A DNA stretch of 21,316 bases from an uncultured Solobacterium sp. (GTDB lineage: Bacteria > Bacillota_I > Bacilli_A > Erysipelotrichales > Erysipelotrichaceae). Each line of letters opens with the position of its first letter. Position 1 is the first letter of the stretch. Positions 1-7,321 of this stretch are shown here, piece by piece. The position numbers and the translations under genes are program-made. The notes beneath the pieces are model-generated. The model had not been told where the DNA came from. It made no database searches and saw only the letters and a program-made list of their open reading frames with translations. The stretch is taken from positions 1 through 21,316 of the forward strand of contig UQPV01000043.1 of the NCBI GenBank assembly GCA_900543035.1. The letters are read 5' to 3'.

Positions 1-86
1 TTTTATCATCTCTCTTATCATACATGATTTAGGTCTGCATGGCATCTTTACTTTGTACTATTTTTATACTACCACTAGGTGTGATG

Positions 87-734
87 ATGAAAATAGCGAT
101 CGGGAAAGCGTTTCCCAAGTATTTTGACGCTTTGTATCCGGAAGAATTTGAACTTTTTTCACACTTTGAAGTCACTGCGGGAATATCTTCAGTCTTGTTT
201 GCAATCACCACTTGGAAAGATAATGGAAAGCCAAATGTCTGTTTTCATGCATGGAGCAGCTTTCACGGCGATAAGACCGCTTTCTTTGCGGTAATGGGAA
301 ATCTGTATCAGCATACGCATACTTATGCCAATATCCAGAGAGAGAAGTGCTTCTGCATCAACTTTCTGCCGATCAGCGATTACGATCGGTTAGTAGACAC
401 GATCCATCAAAATGAGATGGAAACGGATGAGTTTGAGGCAGGCGGGTTTGGACTTTCCGAGGCGAAGACGATCCATGCCCCGGTTATCCAAGAGGCATTC
501 ATCCAGATGGAATGCACCTTAAGATCGATACAAGACCTCAGCGTCGCGGGAATCACGTCCATGGTGATCGGAGAAGTCCAGCATATCGCTGTGGATCAGG
601 AATATGCGCAAGGCTATGAAAAACGATATGGGAAAGACGGCTTCATGATGCTGGTGCCTGCGCCGCAGGATCTTGTTACGGGGAAACCGAATCAATCAGC
701 GATTGCTACGGTGAACATCGAAAAATATGACTGA
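87..734 (+). CDS. flavin reductase-like (flavoredoxin-type) FMN-binding protein
   Basis: The protein (215 aa from this start) resembles the flavin reductase-like split-barrel family, whose members bind FMN and pass electrons from NAD(P)H or partner proteins. Supporting segments are the early FSHFEVTAGISSVLFAITTW strand, the KPNVCFHAWSSFHGD stretch where FMN-binding residues usually lie, and the late AGITSMVIGEVQHIAVD strand. It has no signal peptide and is presumably cytoplasmic. Candidate starts are the paired ATG codons at 84 and 87. AGGTG at 77-81 sits 5 nt before the ATG at 87, so I chose that one. A further in-frame ATG at 39 would add 16 hydrophobic residues and has no good ribosome binding site. 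The next gene is 83 bp downstream on the same strand. The family is fairly sure; the substrate is unknown. Confidence 0.75.
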   Translation: MKIAIGKAFPKYFDALYPEEFELFSHFEVTAGISSVLFAITTWKDNGKPNVCFHAWSSFHGDKTAFFAVMGNLYQHTHTYANIQREKCFCINFLPISDYDRLVDTIHQNEMETDEFEAGGFGLSEAKTIHAPVIQEAFIQMECTLRSIQDLSVAGITSMVIGEVQHIAVDQEYAQGYEKRYGKDGFMMLVPAPQDLVTGKPNQSAIATVNIEKYD

Positions 735-817
735 TCATTTCTGCTCGAATGAAGTCAAACGGCAGAGGATATCTGGCCAAGGCTGGCCGCGATATCGTTA
801 AAGAGAAAAGATGCGAT

Positions 818-1240
818 ATGGAACATAGAGTAAAGGTTACTGTTTTAGACAAAAAGTTATTTCCAGAATTACAAGCACAATATTGCGCAAACCCCAACAG
901 CGGGAAATGTGCTTGTTATCATGTGGGCGATGAATTTATGTTTTATCGAAATGATGAGCGAGATGATTACTGGCATATGGGAGCAGGTACTCTGGTGAAA
1001 AGCGGACAGCCAGATGAAGGCGTGCTGCTTTCCCCTGGAACGATGCATTGCGAAAGCGAAGGCGTCCCCTTCTGTTCAGAAGCATGGGACGCCATCAGCA
1101 GATATATTTATTCCGCATTGCAGGGCGGAGCGATCATGCATGGATGGACAAATGATGATAAAGTCATGATTGCCTGCTGCAATGACGGCACCAGACCCGT
1201 TATCTTCAAGATCGAAAGAATTGATGTTGAAGAGTCCTGA
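818..1240 (+). CDS. TIGR04076 family small protein
   Basis: This 140-aa protein matches the pattern I know from the TIGR04076 family: a start like HRVKVTVLDK, cysteines around residues 20-33 (YCANPNSGKCACYHVGDEF), a central GVPFCSEAWDAISRYIYSAL segment and a closing ACCNDGTRPVIFKIERID. The biochemical function of the family is not established. The conserved cysteines and the gene neighbours (a flavin reductase-like protein upstream) suggest a redox or metal-related role, but that is inference. The start at 818 is chosen because the family begins at this point; GAGAAAAG at 803-810 is a weak ribosome binding site. An in-frame start at 749 would add 23 residues without family resemblance. A good terminator follows at 1391-1420. 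Confidence 0.7.
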   Translation: MEHRVKVTVLDKKLFPELQAQYCANPNSGKCACYHVGDEFMFYRNDERDDYWHMGAGTLVKSGQPDEGVLLSPGTMHCESEGVPFCSEAWDAISRYIYSALQGGAIMHGWTNDDKVMIACCNDGTRPVIFKIERIDVEES

Positions 1241-1390
1241 CTTTGCAAAATGATGGCACAGGATAGGATGAACTAAAGTCACTTGAGAGATCAGGCGGCT
1301 TTTTTTTGCAAAAGGATAGCTGATCAAACAAGAAATTAAGCATCCATGCGCATTGAGGGTGCATGTTCTCATAATGATGACAGGCAGAAA

Positions 1391-1420
1391 GCTGCTCCGC
1401 AAGAGGAAGCAGCGTTTTTT
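1391..1420 (+). terminator. rho-independent terminator after the TIGR04076 gene
   Basis: GCTGCT (1391-1396) pairs with AGCAGC (1408-1413), extended by CC/GG with one bulged A, a six-base loop, then GTTTTTT at 1414-1420. It lies between two convergent genes. On the minus strand the same hairpin is followed by TTTCTG, so it may also end the CorA-family transcript weakly. Confidence 0.65.
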
Positions 1421-1458
1421 CGCATTGTCGATCTTCTTTGATCATGCAGCAGCGTTCA

Positions 1459-2358
1459 TCAGAAAAATTTTTTGATCTTTAAGATCAAGAACGTGATGAC
1501 CGTGGCCGAGATGCTGAGCAGGATCACGAACAAATAGCCAAGATCCCATTGTAATTCAGGCATTTTCGTAAAATTCATGCCGTACCATCCGACGATCAAA
1601 GTTGCTGGGGAAAACAAAATGGTGACTGTAGTCAGTATCTTCATGATGTGGTTTTCCCGCTGGTCGATCTGGGATTCGTGGACCTGCCCGATCTGCATGG
1701 AGTATTCACGTAATCCATACAGATCATCATGTGTTCTTTCGGCTTGTTCGCTGAACCGCGTAAGCGCAGAGATCGTCTCCATGTCAAACAGGTTGATGTG
1801 GTTTTCCAGCAGCTTGTCACAGAAATCCTCGAGCTGCTGGTAATGACGGTAAGAGTGGCGGATCTTAAAACGGATCTTTGAATAGGCGCGATCAAAGTTA
1901 TTCAGCTTGTTGTCCAGGATCTCATCCTCTAAACGATCCAGCTTTTCTTCAAGCTCGCTGATGATGTAGTAATCATGTTCATGCATCTTCTCAAGCAATC
2001 TGACAAAGAAATCAAAAGGGGAAGTACTGTCTTTTAATGCCTGATGCATCAGCTGTGGATCAGAAGAGATGCTGATGAGGATACAGCCTTTGGAAAACAA
2101 GATGAATCGAAATTCAATATGTCTTTGACGCATTGTCTTGAGATCTTTCAGATGACCTGAAATATATCTGGTGTGGTTTTCGGCATAACACTTGCTTTTT
2201 CGATTTTCCTTTTTGCTTCCCTCCGGGAGCATTTGATCTAAATGCGGATCAGCTTTGATCTCTTCATCAGTGGTGATCACCAGCATAGGGAGATCCATAC
2301 GAATGATTTGATCAAGTGAGCATTCAATCACAGTTTTTTTCCATTGATAACATTTCAT
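1459..2358 (-). CDS. corA: CorA-family divalent cation (Mg2+/Co2+) transporter
   Basis: The 299-aa protein has the CorA layout: a soluble N-terminal domain, a long charged helical region (about residues 150-235, with segments such as ELEEKLDRLEDEIL) and two C-terminal membrane helices (about 240-259 and 276-295). The signature YGMN lies at about residues 259-262 at the end of the first helix, followed by FTKMPEL. CorA proteins form pentameric inner-membrane channels for Mg2+ and related ions. The start is fixed by GAGGAGG about 8 nt upstream of the ATG at 2358. The reading frame stays open upstream to 2640, but that extension has no family resemblance. The CxW-type N-terminus (MKCYQWKKTVIEC) is unusual but not disqualifying. 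The ion cannot be told from sequence. It is divergent from the SDR gene, with about 370 bp between the starts. Confidence 0.85.
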   Translation of the reverse strand: MKCYQWKKTVIECSLDQIIRMDLPMLVITTDEEIKADPHLDQMLPEGSKKENRKSKCYAENHTRYISGHLKDLKTMRQRHIEFRFILFSKGCILISISSDPQLMHQALKDSTSPFDFFVRLLEKMHEHDYYIISELEEKLDRLEDEILDNKLNNFDRAYSKIRFKIRHSYRHYQQLEDFCDKLLENHINLFDMETISALTRFSEQAERTHDDLYGLREYSMQIGQVHESQIDQRENHIMKILTTVTILFSPATLIVGWYGMNFTKMPELQWDLGYLFVILLSISATVITFLILKIKKFF

Positions 2359-2727
2359 CAGTGATCCTCCTCTAGGTATATTTGGTCGAAAACAGCAATG
2401 AACATTTGCAGTGCATTGAGCTATATGTATTTTAACATGTTCAGCGAGAGACAGGACAAAAAGGCGTTTTACCTTTGAACAGATGACTTTTTCTTGTTGT
2501 AGAAAGCTTCCTGAAGAAATTCTAAATGGTTCATATCGAGATGGCTCTGCGCGGATCATCTCGCTTATTACAAAATATTTTTGAATCACACCATAAATTA
2601 GCAGGTGGAAGATCTGACACATCCAAAAAAACATAGTCAAAAACTATGGAAGACTATTTAATATAAGTATTTGAAATATGATATGGTGCATCATAAAATG
2701 AAATCAGCGAGAGAAAGGAGCCTGGAT
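2359..2727. other. divergent intergenic region between CorA-family and SDR genes
   Basis: These 369 bp contain regulatory sequence for both directions. On the minus strand they hold the GAGGAGG ribosome binding site and a possible TG-extended -10 (TGTTAAAAT on that strand, near 2435). On the plus strand they hold the SDR promoter described separately, and an inverted repeat CATAGT/ACTATG at 2632-2648. The minus-strand reading frame through the region has no recognisable protein content. Confidence 0.4.
2671..2699 (+). promoter_or_regulatory. sigma-A type promoter for the SDR operon
   Basis: TTGAAA at 2671-2676 and TAAAAT at 2694-2699 are separated by exactly 17 nt, and the start codon follows 28 nt after the -10 box. 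The spacer holds an imperfect dyad, ATGAT (2678-2682) and ATCAT (2690-2694), which would be well placed for a repressor or a MerR-type activator. No regulator gene is next to it. Confidence 0.5.
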
Positions 2728-3498
2728 ATGGAGGCAAGATTATTAGATGGAAAAGTCGCGATCATTACAGGTGCCAGTTATGGCATGGGACGATCGATGG
2801 CAGAGCTGTTTGCGGAAGAAGGCGCCAGCGTCGTGATCACGGCCAGACATCAGGAAAAACTGGATGAATTGGTGGACGCGATCAAGGCCAAAGGCGGAAA
2901 GGCCGTCGGCGTCGTGGCAGATGTGTGCTCTACAGCAGACACAAAGAAGGTATTTGGGACAGCTTTAGACACCTTTGGGGATGTGGATATCCTGATCAAT
3001 AATGCCGGCATCGGTGAGCAGAAGATGATCGATGAGACAGACGATGAGTGGATGAAGTATGTCATGGATACGAATTTGGGCGGCCCGATGCGCTATATCC
3101 GGGAAGCGCTGAAGATCTTCCTGCCCAAAAATGACGGGGTGATCATCAATATCTCTTCGGTCAATGGCACGCGGCCATTCTGCGGCGCAACTTATACTTC
3201 GACCAAGGGCGCACTGAACACGCTGACCAAGAATGTGGCCATGCGGCTGATCGATACCAATATCCGCTGCAACGCGGTCGCGCCTGGCGCAACGCTCACA
3301 CCGGCCCATTTGGCCAATAAAGCAGGGGAACAGCCTGGCGGGGCAAAGATGCTGGAATACAGCAAGCACTTTGTCTATTTTCCTGGTCCTGAATGCGATC
3401 CAATGGATCAGGCTTACGCATGTCTGTTTTTGGCAAGCAAGATGGGCAAAGCGGTAAAAGGACAGGTCCTCCAGGTCTGCAACGGCGCGTTCTTATAA
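2728..3498 (+). CDS. short-chain dehydrogenase/reductase (classical SDR)
   Basis: This 256-aa protein is a complete classical SDR using NAD(P)(H). It shows the cofactor motif TGASYGMG (residues 14-21), NNAG (91-94), catalytic Asn116, Ser143, Tyr156 and Lys160 (YTSTK), and the late NAVAPGATLTP segment. Arg40 after the second strand (ITARHQ) hints at NADP(H) preference, but this is only suggestive. Family members reduce or oxidise alcohols, sugars, fatty acyl or steroid hydroxyl groups; the overall look recalls FabG and bacterial hydroxysteroid dehydrogenases, and the substrate cannot be assigned. The start at 2728 has AAAGGAG at 2714-2720. An upstream in-frame ATG at 2671 lies inside the promoter and is rejected. 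The alcohol dehydrogenase starts 24 bp downstream, so the two are co-transcribed. Confidence 0.9.
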   Translation: MEARLLDGKVAIITGASYGMGRSMAELFAEEGASVVITARHQEKLDELVDAIKAKGGKAVGVVADVCSTADTKKVFGTALDTFGDVDILINNAGIGEQKMIDETDDEWMKYVMDTNLGGPMRYIREALKIFLPKNDGVIINISSVNGTRPFCGATYTSTKGALNTLTKNVAMRLIDTNIRCNAVAPGATLTPAHLANKAGEQPGGAKMLEYSKHFVYFPGPECDPMDQAYACLFLASKMGKAVKGQVLQVCNGAFL

Positions 3499-3522
3499 GA
3501 TATATGGAAGGAGCGGTGAACG

Positions 3523-4692
3523 ATGCTTGGAAATTTTGTTTATTGTAATCCGACGAAACTGTATTTTGGAAATGATTCATTGCGCTATCTGAATGCGGAG
3601 TTGCCTAAGTATGGAAACAATGTGATCCTGATCTATGGCGGTGGGTCTATCAAGAAAAACGGTATCTATGATGAAGTATGCCAGATCCTGAACGCGCATG
3701 GAAAGCATGTCACGGAGATCGCCGGGGTCATGCCGAACCCGACCTTGGAAAAGCTGTATGAGGGAATAGCGATCGCCCGTGCGCATCACGCGGATCTGCT
3801 CCTAGCGGTAGGCGGCGGTTCGGTGTGCGATTATGCGAAGGCCGTATCGGTCTGTGTGAACTGCGCGGAAGACCCATGGGAGAAGTATTATGTCCGCTTT
3901 GAAGAGCCAGAATGCGAGACGCTGCCGGTCGGCTGTGTATTGACGATGGCCGGCACAGGCTCAGAGATGAACGCGGGCGCAGTCATTACGAATCCCAAGA
4001 CCAAGATGAAGATCGGTCATGTCTTTGCGGATGAGAAGATCATGCCGCGCTTTGCCATCTTGAATCCGAGCTATACGATGACATTGCCACATGAGCAGAT
4101 GACGGCGGGTATCTACGATATCTTCAATCATATCTGCGAACAGTATTTTTCGGGCGAGGATGACAATACCAGTGATTATCTCAGTGAGGGACTGATGCGC
4201 TCTTTGCTGCATTCCAGCAGGATCGCCAATCGGGAACCGCACGATGATGAGGCCCGCAGCAATATCATGTGGACCGCCACATGGGCATTGAACACGCTGA
4301 TCTCCCGAGGCAAGACGACAGACTGGATGGTGCACATGATCGGGCAGTCCGTGGGCGCATATACGAATGCCACCCATGGCATGACGCTGGCTGCGGTATC
4401 GCTTCCTTATTATCGATATATCATGCCATACGGCTTGACCAAATTTAAACGCTTTGCCATCAATGTGTGGGATGTGGATCCTTCTGGAAAAAGCGATGCG
4501 CAGATCGCGGCAGAAGGATTGAATGCGATGGAAAGCTGGATGCGGGAACTTGGACTGACGATGCGTCTCACTGAATTAGGCGTCACTGAAGCGATGCTTG
4601 ATGGTATCGCGGATGGCACCTTGATCATGGAAGGCGGATATAAAGTCCTCAGCCGGGATGAAGTCAAAAAGATCCTGATCGAAAGCATGTAG
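3523..4692 (+). CDS. iron-containing alcohol dehydrogenase (BdhA/YqhD-like)
   Basis: This 389-aa protein is a full-length group III (Fe-dependent) alcohol dehydrogenase of the butanol dehydrogenase/YqhD branch. It shows YGGGS near residue 40, the nucleotide motif GGGSVCDYAK (97-106), MAGTGSE (142-148), and a metal set of Asp199, His203 (AGIYDIFNH), His271 (MVHMIG) and His285 (THG). Members reduce aldehydes or ketones to alcohols with NAD(P)H in the cytoplasm, often in fermentation or aldehyde detoxification. AAGGAG lies just before the ATG at 3523. It follows the SDR by 24 bp and precedes the lipoprotein gene by 40 bp, so all three probably form one operon. Substrate is unknown; the pairing with an SDR suggests a two-step carbonyl/alcohol conversion. 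Confidence 0.92.
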   Translation: MLGNFVYCNPTKLYFGNDSLRYLNAELPKYGNNVILIYGGGSIKKNGIYDEVCQILNAHGKHVTEIAGVMPNPTLEKLYEGIAIARAHHADLLLAVGGGSVCDYAKAVSVCVNCAEDPWEKYYVRFEEPECETLPVGCVLTMAGTGSEMNAGAVITNPKTKMKIGHVFADEKIMPRFAILNPSYTMTLPHEQMTAGIYDIFNHICEQYFSGEDDNTSDYLSEGLMRSLLHSSRIANREPHDDEARSNIMWTATWALNTLISRGKTTDWMVHMIGQSVGAYTNATHGMTLAAVSLPYYRYIMPYGLTKFKRFAINVWDVDPSGKSDAQIAAEGLNAMESWMRELGLTMRLTELGVTEAMLDGIADGTLIMEGGYKVLSRDEVKKILIESM

Positions 4693-4732
4693 CACCAGCT
4701 GCCCGATCGCAATGACATGAGGGAAGAAAAAG

Positions 4733-5233
4733 ATGCTGATGAAAAGAATATGTTTCTGTCTTGCATGTACGCTTTTCTTGCTGTCTGGCTGTGCCGAAAG
4801 CCAAAATGAGACACAGGCTGCACAGCAAGGTGAACAAGCAGCGATGAATGAGGGACAGATCGAGGAGGAAGAACAGATGGAAGAAAAAATGATCGTGGAG
4901 ATCGGCAGCTCCAGCTTCACTGCCACATTGGCAGAAAATGAAGCGGCCCAGGCTTTTGCTGCACATTTGCAGGATGAACCGCTCACTGTTTCGATGAGCG
5001 ATTACGCAGGCTTTGAGAAAGTGGGCGCCCTGGGTTTCTCGCTCCCTGCAGACGATGTGCAGACCACGACTCAGTCAGGAGATATCGTGCTTTATCAGGG
5101 AAATCAGATCGTCGTGTTCTATGGTACGAATTCCTGGAGTTATACAAAGCTGGGAAAGATCGATGATCTGCGCGGCTGGCAAGACGCACTTGGAAAAGAT
5201 GAGGTGAACATCACCTTTTCTCTGGCGGAATAA
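4733..5233 (+). CDS. lipoprotein with cyclophilin-like fold domain
   Basis: The 166-aa protein begins with a lipoprotein signal (MLMKRICFCLACTLFLLSGC), with lipobox LSGC and Cys20 as the lipid-modified residue. A Gln/Glu-rich linker (about residues 22-52) follows. The rest matches the cyclophilin-like fold family often seen next to oxidoreductases: an IVEIGSSSFTATLAENEAA start, a VGALGFSLPADD turn, DIVLYQGNQIVVFYGTNSWSYTKLGKID, and a closing EVNITFSL strand. These proteins lack the proline isomerase active site of true cyclophilins and their role is not established. GAGGG at 4719-4723 supports the ATG at 4733. The gene lies 40 bp behind the alcohol dehydrogenase. Many relatives lack the lipoprotein signal, so an anchored version points to the outer face of the membrane. 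Confidence 0.8.
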   Translation: MLMKRICFCLACTLFLLSGCAESQNETQAAQQGEQAAMNEGQIEEEEQMEEKMIVEIGSSSFTATLAENEAAQAFAAHLQDEPLTVSMSDYAGFEKVGALGFSLPADDVQTTTQSGDIVLYQGNQIVVFYGTNSWSYTKLGKIDDLRGWQDALGKDEVNITFSLAE

Positions 5234-5304
5234 AGCGGCATGAAATGAGCAGAGCCGCTGACATAAGATCCTTTTATCCGAATCTCAGCCCAGTGAAACG
5301 TGAC

Positions 5305-5345
5305 AGGCGGTGAGACAGATGTCGATCATTCTTGCCGCCTTTTTG
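5305..5345 (+). terminator. terminator of the SDR-alcohol dehydrogenase-lipoprotein operon
   Basis: AGGCGG (5305-5310) pairs with CCGCCT (5335-5340), followed by TTTTTG. The loop is long (24 nt) and the stem is only six GC-rich pairs, so this is a fair but not perfect terminator. A second small hairpin, AGCGGC/GCCGCT at 5234-5259, lies right after the stop codon but has no T run. Confidence 0.5.
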
Positions 5346-5448
5346 TTCTGTAAGGATTGCTGGCAATCTTAACAAGTACTTTTAAAGTGCGAGCATTTCG
5401 CTCTGGGCGTCTCATGAGCAGAGCGGCTGTCAGGCAATCTGAATTTCC

Positions 5449-5475
5449 GGGTTTGTCAAGAAAAGTGTGTAAATT
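5449..5475 (+). repeat. IS256-type element end, copy 1
   Basis: The sequence starts GGGTTTGTCAAGAAAAGTGT and continues with GTAAATT. It matches the segment at 8766-8792 at 26 of 27 positions in the same orientation. It lies about 120 bp downstream of the transposase stop codon (minus strand), where an IS256 terminal repeat belongs. Its reverse complement resembles 6916-6939 at about 15 of 24 positions, beginning with the shared TTACAC. Confidence 0.6.
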
Positions 5476-5541
5476 TCTTTGTTAGTTTTTTCACAAGTGT
5501 GAATCTATTTTGTTATCTACAGATTTATCATCACCACTTTT

Positions 5542-5572
5542 AATAGCCAAGGCTGAAATTGCCTTGGCTATT
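5542..5572. terminator. perfect 12-bp hairpin downstream of the transposase
   Basis: AATAGCCAAGGC (5542-5553) and GCCTTGGCTATT (5561-5572) are perfect reverse complements with a 7-nt loop. It lies 21 bp beyond the transposase stop codon at 5593. The minus-strand exit lacks a clear T run, so it may act as a transcript-end stabiliser or as a terminator for plus-strand readthrough. Confidence 0.45.
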
Positions 5573-5592
5573 GCTCTATTCCGGTTTTCTTC

Positions 5593-6834
5593 TCATTTGT
5601 TCAGATATTTGCTGATCCGATCATGAAATTGCTCATTGACCATCAATTGATTCAAGACCAGCGACCAGTTCGCTATATGCCCATTTTGCCACTTCTTCTC
5701 TAATTCCATAACTCGTAGATATAACAGCTTGAGCAACGCTGTCTCATTGGGGAACGCTCCTTTTTTCGTTACCTTTCTAAAACTGGAATTGATCGCTTCG
5801 ATCGCGTTGGTCGTATACATTATTCGTCTTACTGCCTGACCATAATCGTATAACTGCTCGATATGCGCGTAATTGCGCTTCCATACTTCGACCGCTCCTG
5901 GGTACTTCTCCCACTCTTTGCAGAACACTTCAAATGCCGCGTTCGCTGCTTTCAGGTTTACTGCTCCGTATATCTTCTTCAGGCTTTGCGTATATGGCTT
6001 GTATTCCTTTGTGGGAATGTATTTGATCGAATTTCTTATCAGATGTACGATGCATCTTTGTACGATCACCTTAGGAAATATCGCTTTTGCCCCTGCCTCT
6101 AATCCGCTTACTCCATCCATCGAGATGAAGAACACATCCTCTACGCCGCGACTGTGGATCTCATCGAATACCTGCATCCAATAATTCTTGCTCTCGCTTT
6201 CATTCAGCCATAATCCCAGGATGTCCTTCTTTCCATCGAGATCATATCCTAATATGACGTATACCGCGCACTCTTTGCTCTGATAATCGCTTCTCAGCGT
6301 AACGTACATGCAATCAACAAAGAGGAACGCGTAGCACTTCTTCAAAGGCCTTACGCGCCATTCTTCAAGCTCAGGAACGATCGCGTCAGTGATATCCGAG
6401 ATCATCTCATGTGACATGCTGAAGCCATAGATATCCTCGATCGTCGAGGATATATCTCTTTGCGACATGCCGCGCGCATACATAGCCAGAACCTTATTTT
6501 CGATTGCAGAAACATCTTTTTTTCGTTTTGGAACAAGTTGAGGTTCAAAAGAACCATCACGGTCTCTGGGGACATTGATCGCGATATCGCCCTGAGTCGT
6601 CTTGATCTGCTTCTTACCATAACCGTTACGTCGATTATCATCTTTTTTCTGCGATTTATCATTTGATTCATAGCCAAGATGATGATTCAATTCTCCTTTG
6701 AGCATTGCTTCAAACATGGGGCCAAACAGGTCTTTGAGCGCATCATTCATTTCTTCTGCGGATTTAGGCTGATAAGCGTCAAGGATAGCTTGAGCCAAAG
6801 CAACTTTTTTTGGATCTCTTTTAATTTTTGCCAT
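5593..6834 (-). CDS. IS256-family transposase
   Basis: The protein is full length for the family (413 aa from this start). Numbering from the alternative start at 6840, it shows Asp176 (FLFVDCMYV), Asp242 (ISMDGVSGL) and Glu348 (TTNAIEAINSSFRK) as the DDE catalytic triad, plus the QRCIVHLIRN signature (261-270) typical of the Mutator/IS256 group. It has the usual N-terminal segment LKDLFGPMFEAMLKGELNHH. No frameshift or stop is seen, so it may be active. Two starts are possible: the ATG at 6834 (MAKIKRDP), with AAGGAAAG about 6 nt upstream, fits better than the ATG at 6840, which would abut that site. Confidence 0.95.
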   Translation of the reverse strand: MAKIKRDPKKVALAQAILDAYQPKSAEEMNDALKDLFGPMFEAMLKGELNHHLGYESNDKSQKKDDNRRNGYGKKQIKTTQGDIAINVPRDRDGSFEPQLVPKRKKDVSAIENKVLAMYARGMSQRDISSTIEDIYGFSMSHEMISDITDAIVPELEEWRVRPLKKCYAFLFVDCMYVTLRSDYQSKECAVYVILGYDLDGKKDILGLWLNESESKNYWMQVFDEIHSRGVEDVFFISMDGVSGLEAGAKAIFPKVIVQRCIVHLIRNSIKYIPTKEYKPYTQSLKKIYGAVNLKAANAAFEVFCKEWEKYPGAVEVWKRNYAHIEQLYDYGQAVRRIMYTTNAIEAINSSFRKVTKKGAFPNETALLKLLYLRVMELEKKWQNGHIANWSLVLNQLMVNEQFHDRISKYLNK

Positions 6835-6885
6835 TTCCATCTTTCCTTACTTTTCCTCCAATCATATCATAAATGTAAAAAAAGA

Positions 6886-6928
6886 AAACCGTGAAAGTTG
6901 AGCTGCATGTTCTCAACTTACACGGTTT
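6886..6928 (-). terminator. inward-facing terminator at the right end of the IS
   Basis: The arms at 6886-6902 and 6912-6928 form a 17-bp stem with one mismatch and a 9-nt loop. Read on the minus strand, towards the transposase, the hairpin is followed by CTTTTTTT. This would stop transcription entering from outside before it reaches the transposase, a known protective arrangement in insertion sequences. Confidence 0.6.
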
Positions 6929-6939
6929 ATATTACACTC

Positions 6940-7321
6940 TCGATCCATACGCTGTCTTTTGCTTTTCGGATACGAAAAGGATTCATTTGTTTCTTATCAT
7001 GAGTCTCTAAATGATCGTTGTTTTTCTCAGACGATCTCACTTCATTTTTTTTGCTTTGAAGTGCATTTTTTATTTATATTTTTTTCTTCTGTTTGTGCTA
7101 TGCTTTACATCAAAACAATCGCAGCGAATTGAGGAAGACATAACATTGGCTTTTCATGTGATCAGAGAATAAACATGCAGGGAACTGAAAAATCTCAATG
7201 GCGAGCAAAACTAAAGGCAACGCATAAATATGACTGAATCAATTATACGAATCTGTCTGAATGAATTTGCTGAATCCGACTGAATGGGGCATAGTGAGTA
7301 CTAATAATATGAGGTGATCAG
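6940..7321. other. intergenic region upstream of the AAA ATPase gene
   Basis: These 382 bp have no credible reading frame. The first half is T-rich (7050-7090). TGTGCTATGCT near 7094-7105 may be a TG-extended -10 for the ATPase gene. CTGAAT occurs four times at 7234, 7257, 7270 and 7280. The ribosome binding site GAGGTGATCAG lies directly before 7322. Confidence 0.3.

Larger units (their letters stand above)
5451..6939 (-). mobile_element. IS256-family insertion sequence, apparently complete
   Basis: An intact transposase gene lies between a left terminal repeat at about 5451-5474 and a diverged right repeat at about 6916-6939. The resulting length of about 1.49 kb fits the family. I found no 8-9 bp target duplication: AATTTCCGG before the left end does not match TCGATCCAT after the right end. 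Either the ends are a few bases off or the insertion is old or rearranged. Both ends carry strong hairpins (5542-5572 and 6886-6928) that could insulate the element from outside transcription. Confidence 0.7.

Noticed and set aside
5442..6948. Target-site duplication around the IS256 element
   Set aside because: The 8-9 bp on each side do not match for any small shift of the proposed ends.
7234..7285. CRISPR-like repeat array
   Set aside because: The repeats are only six bases and the intervals (23, 13 and 10 nt) are irregular.
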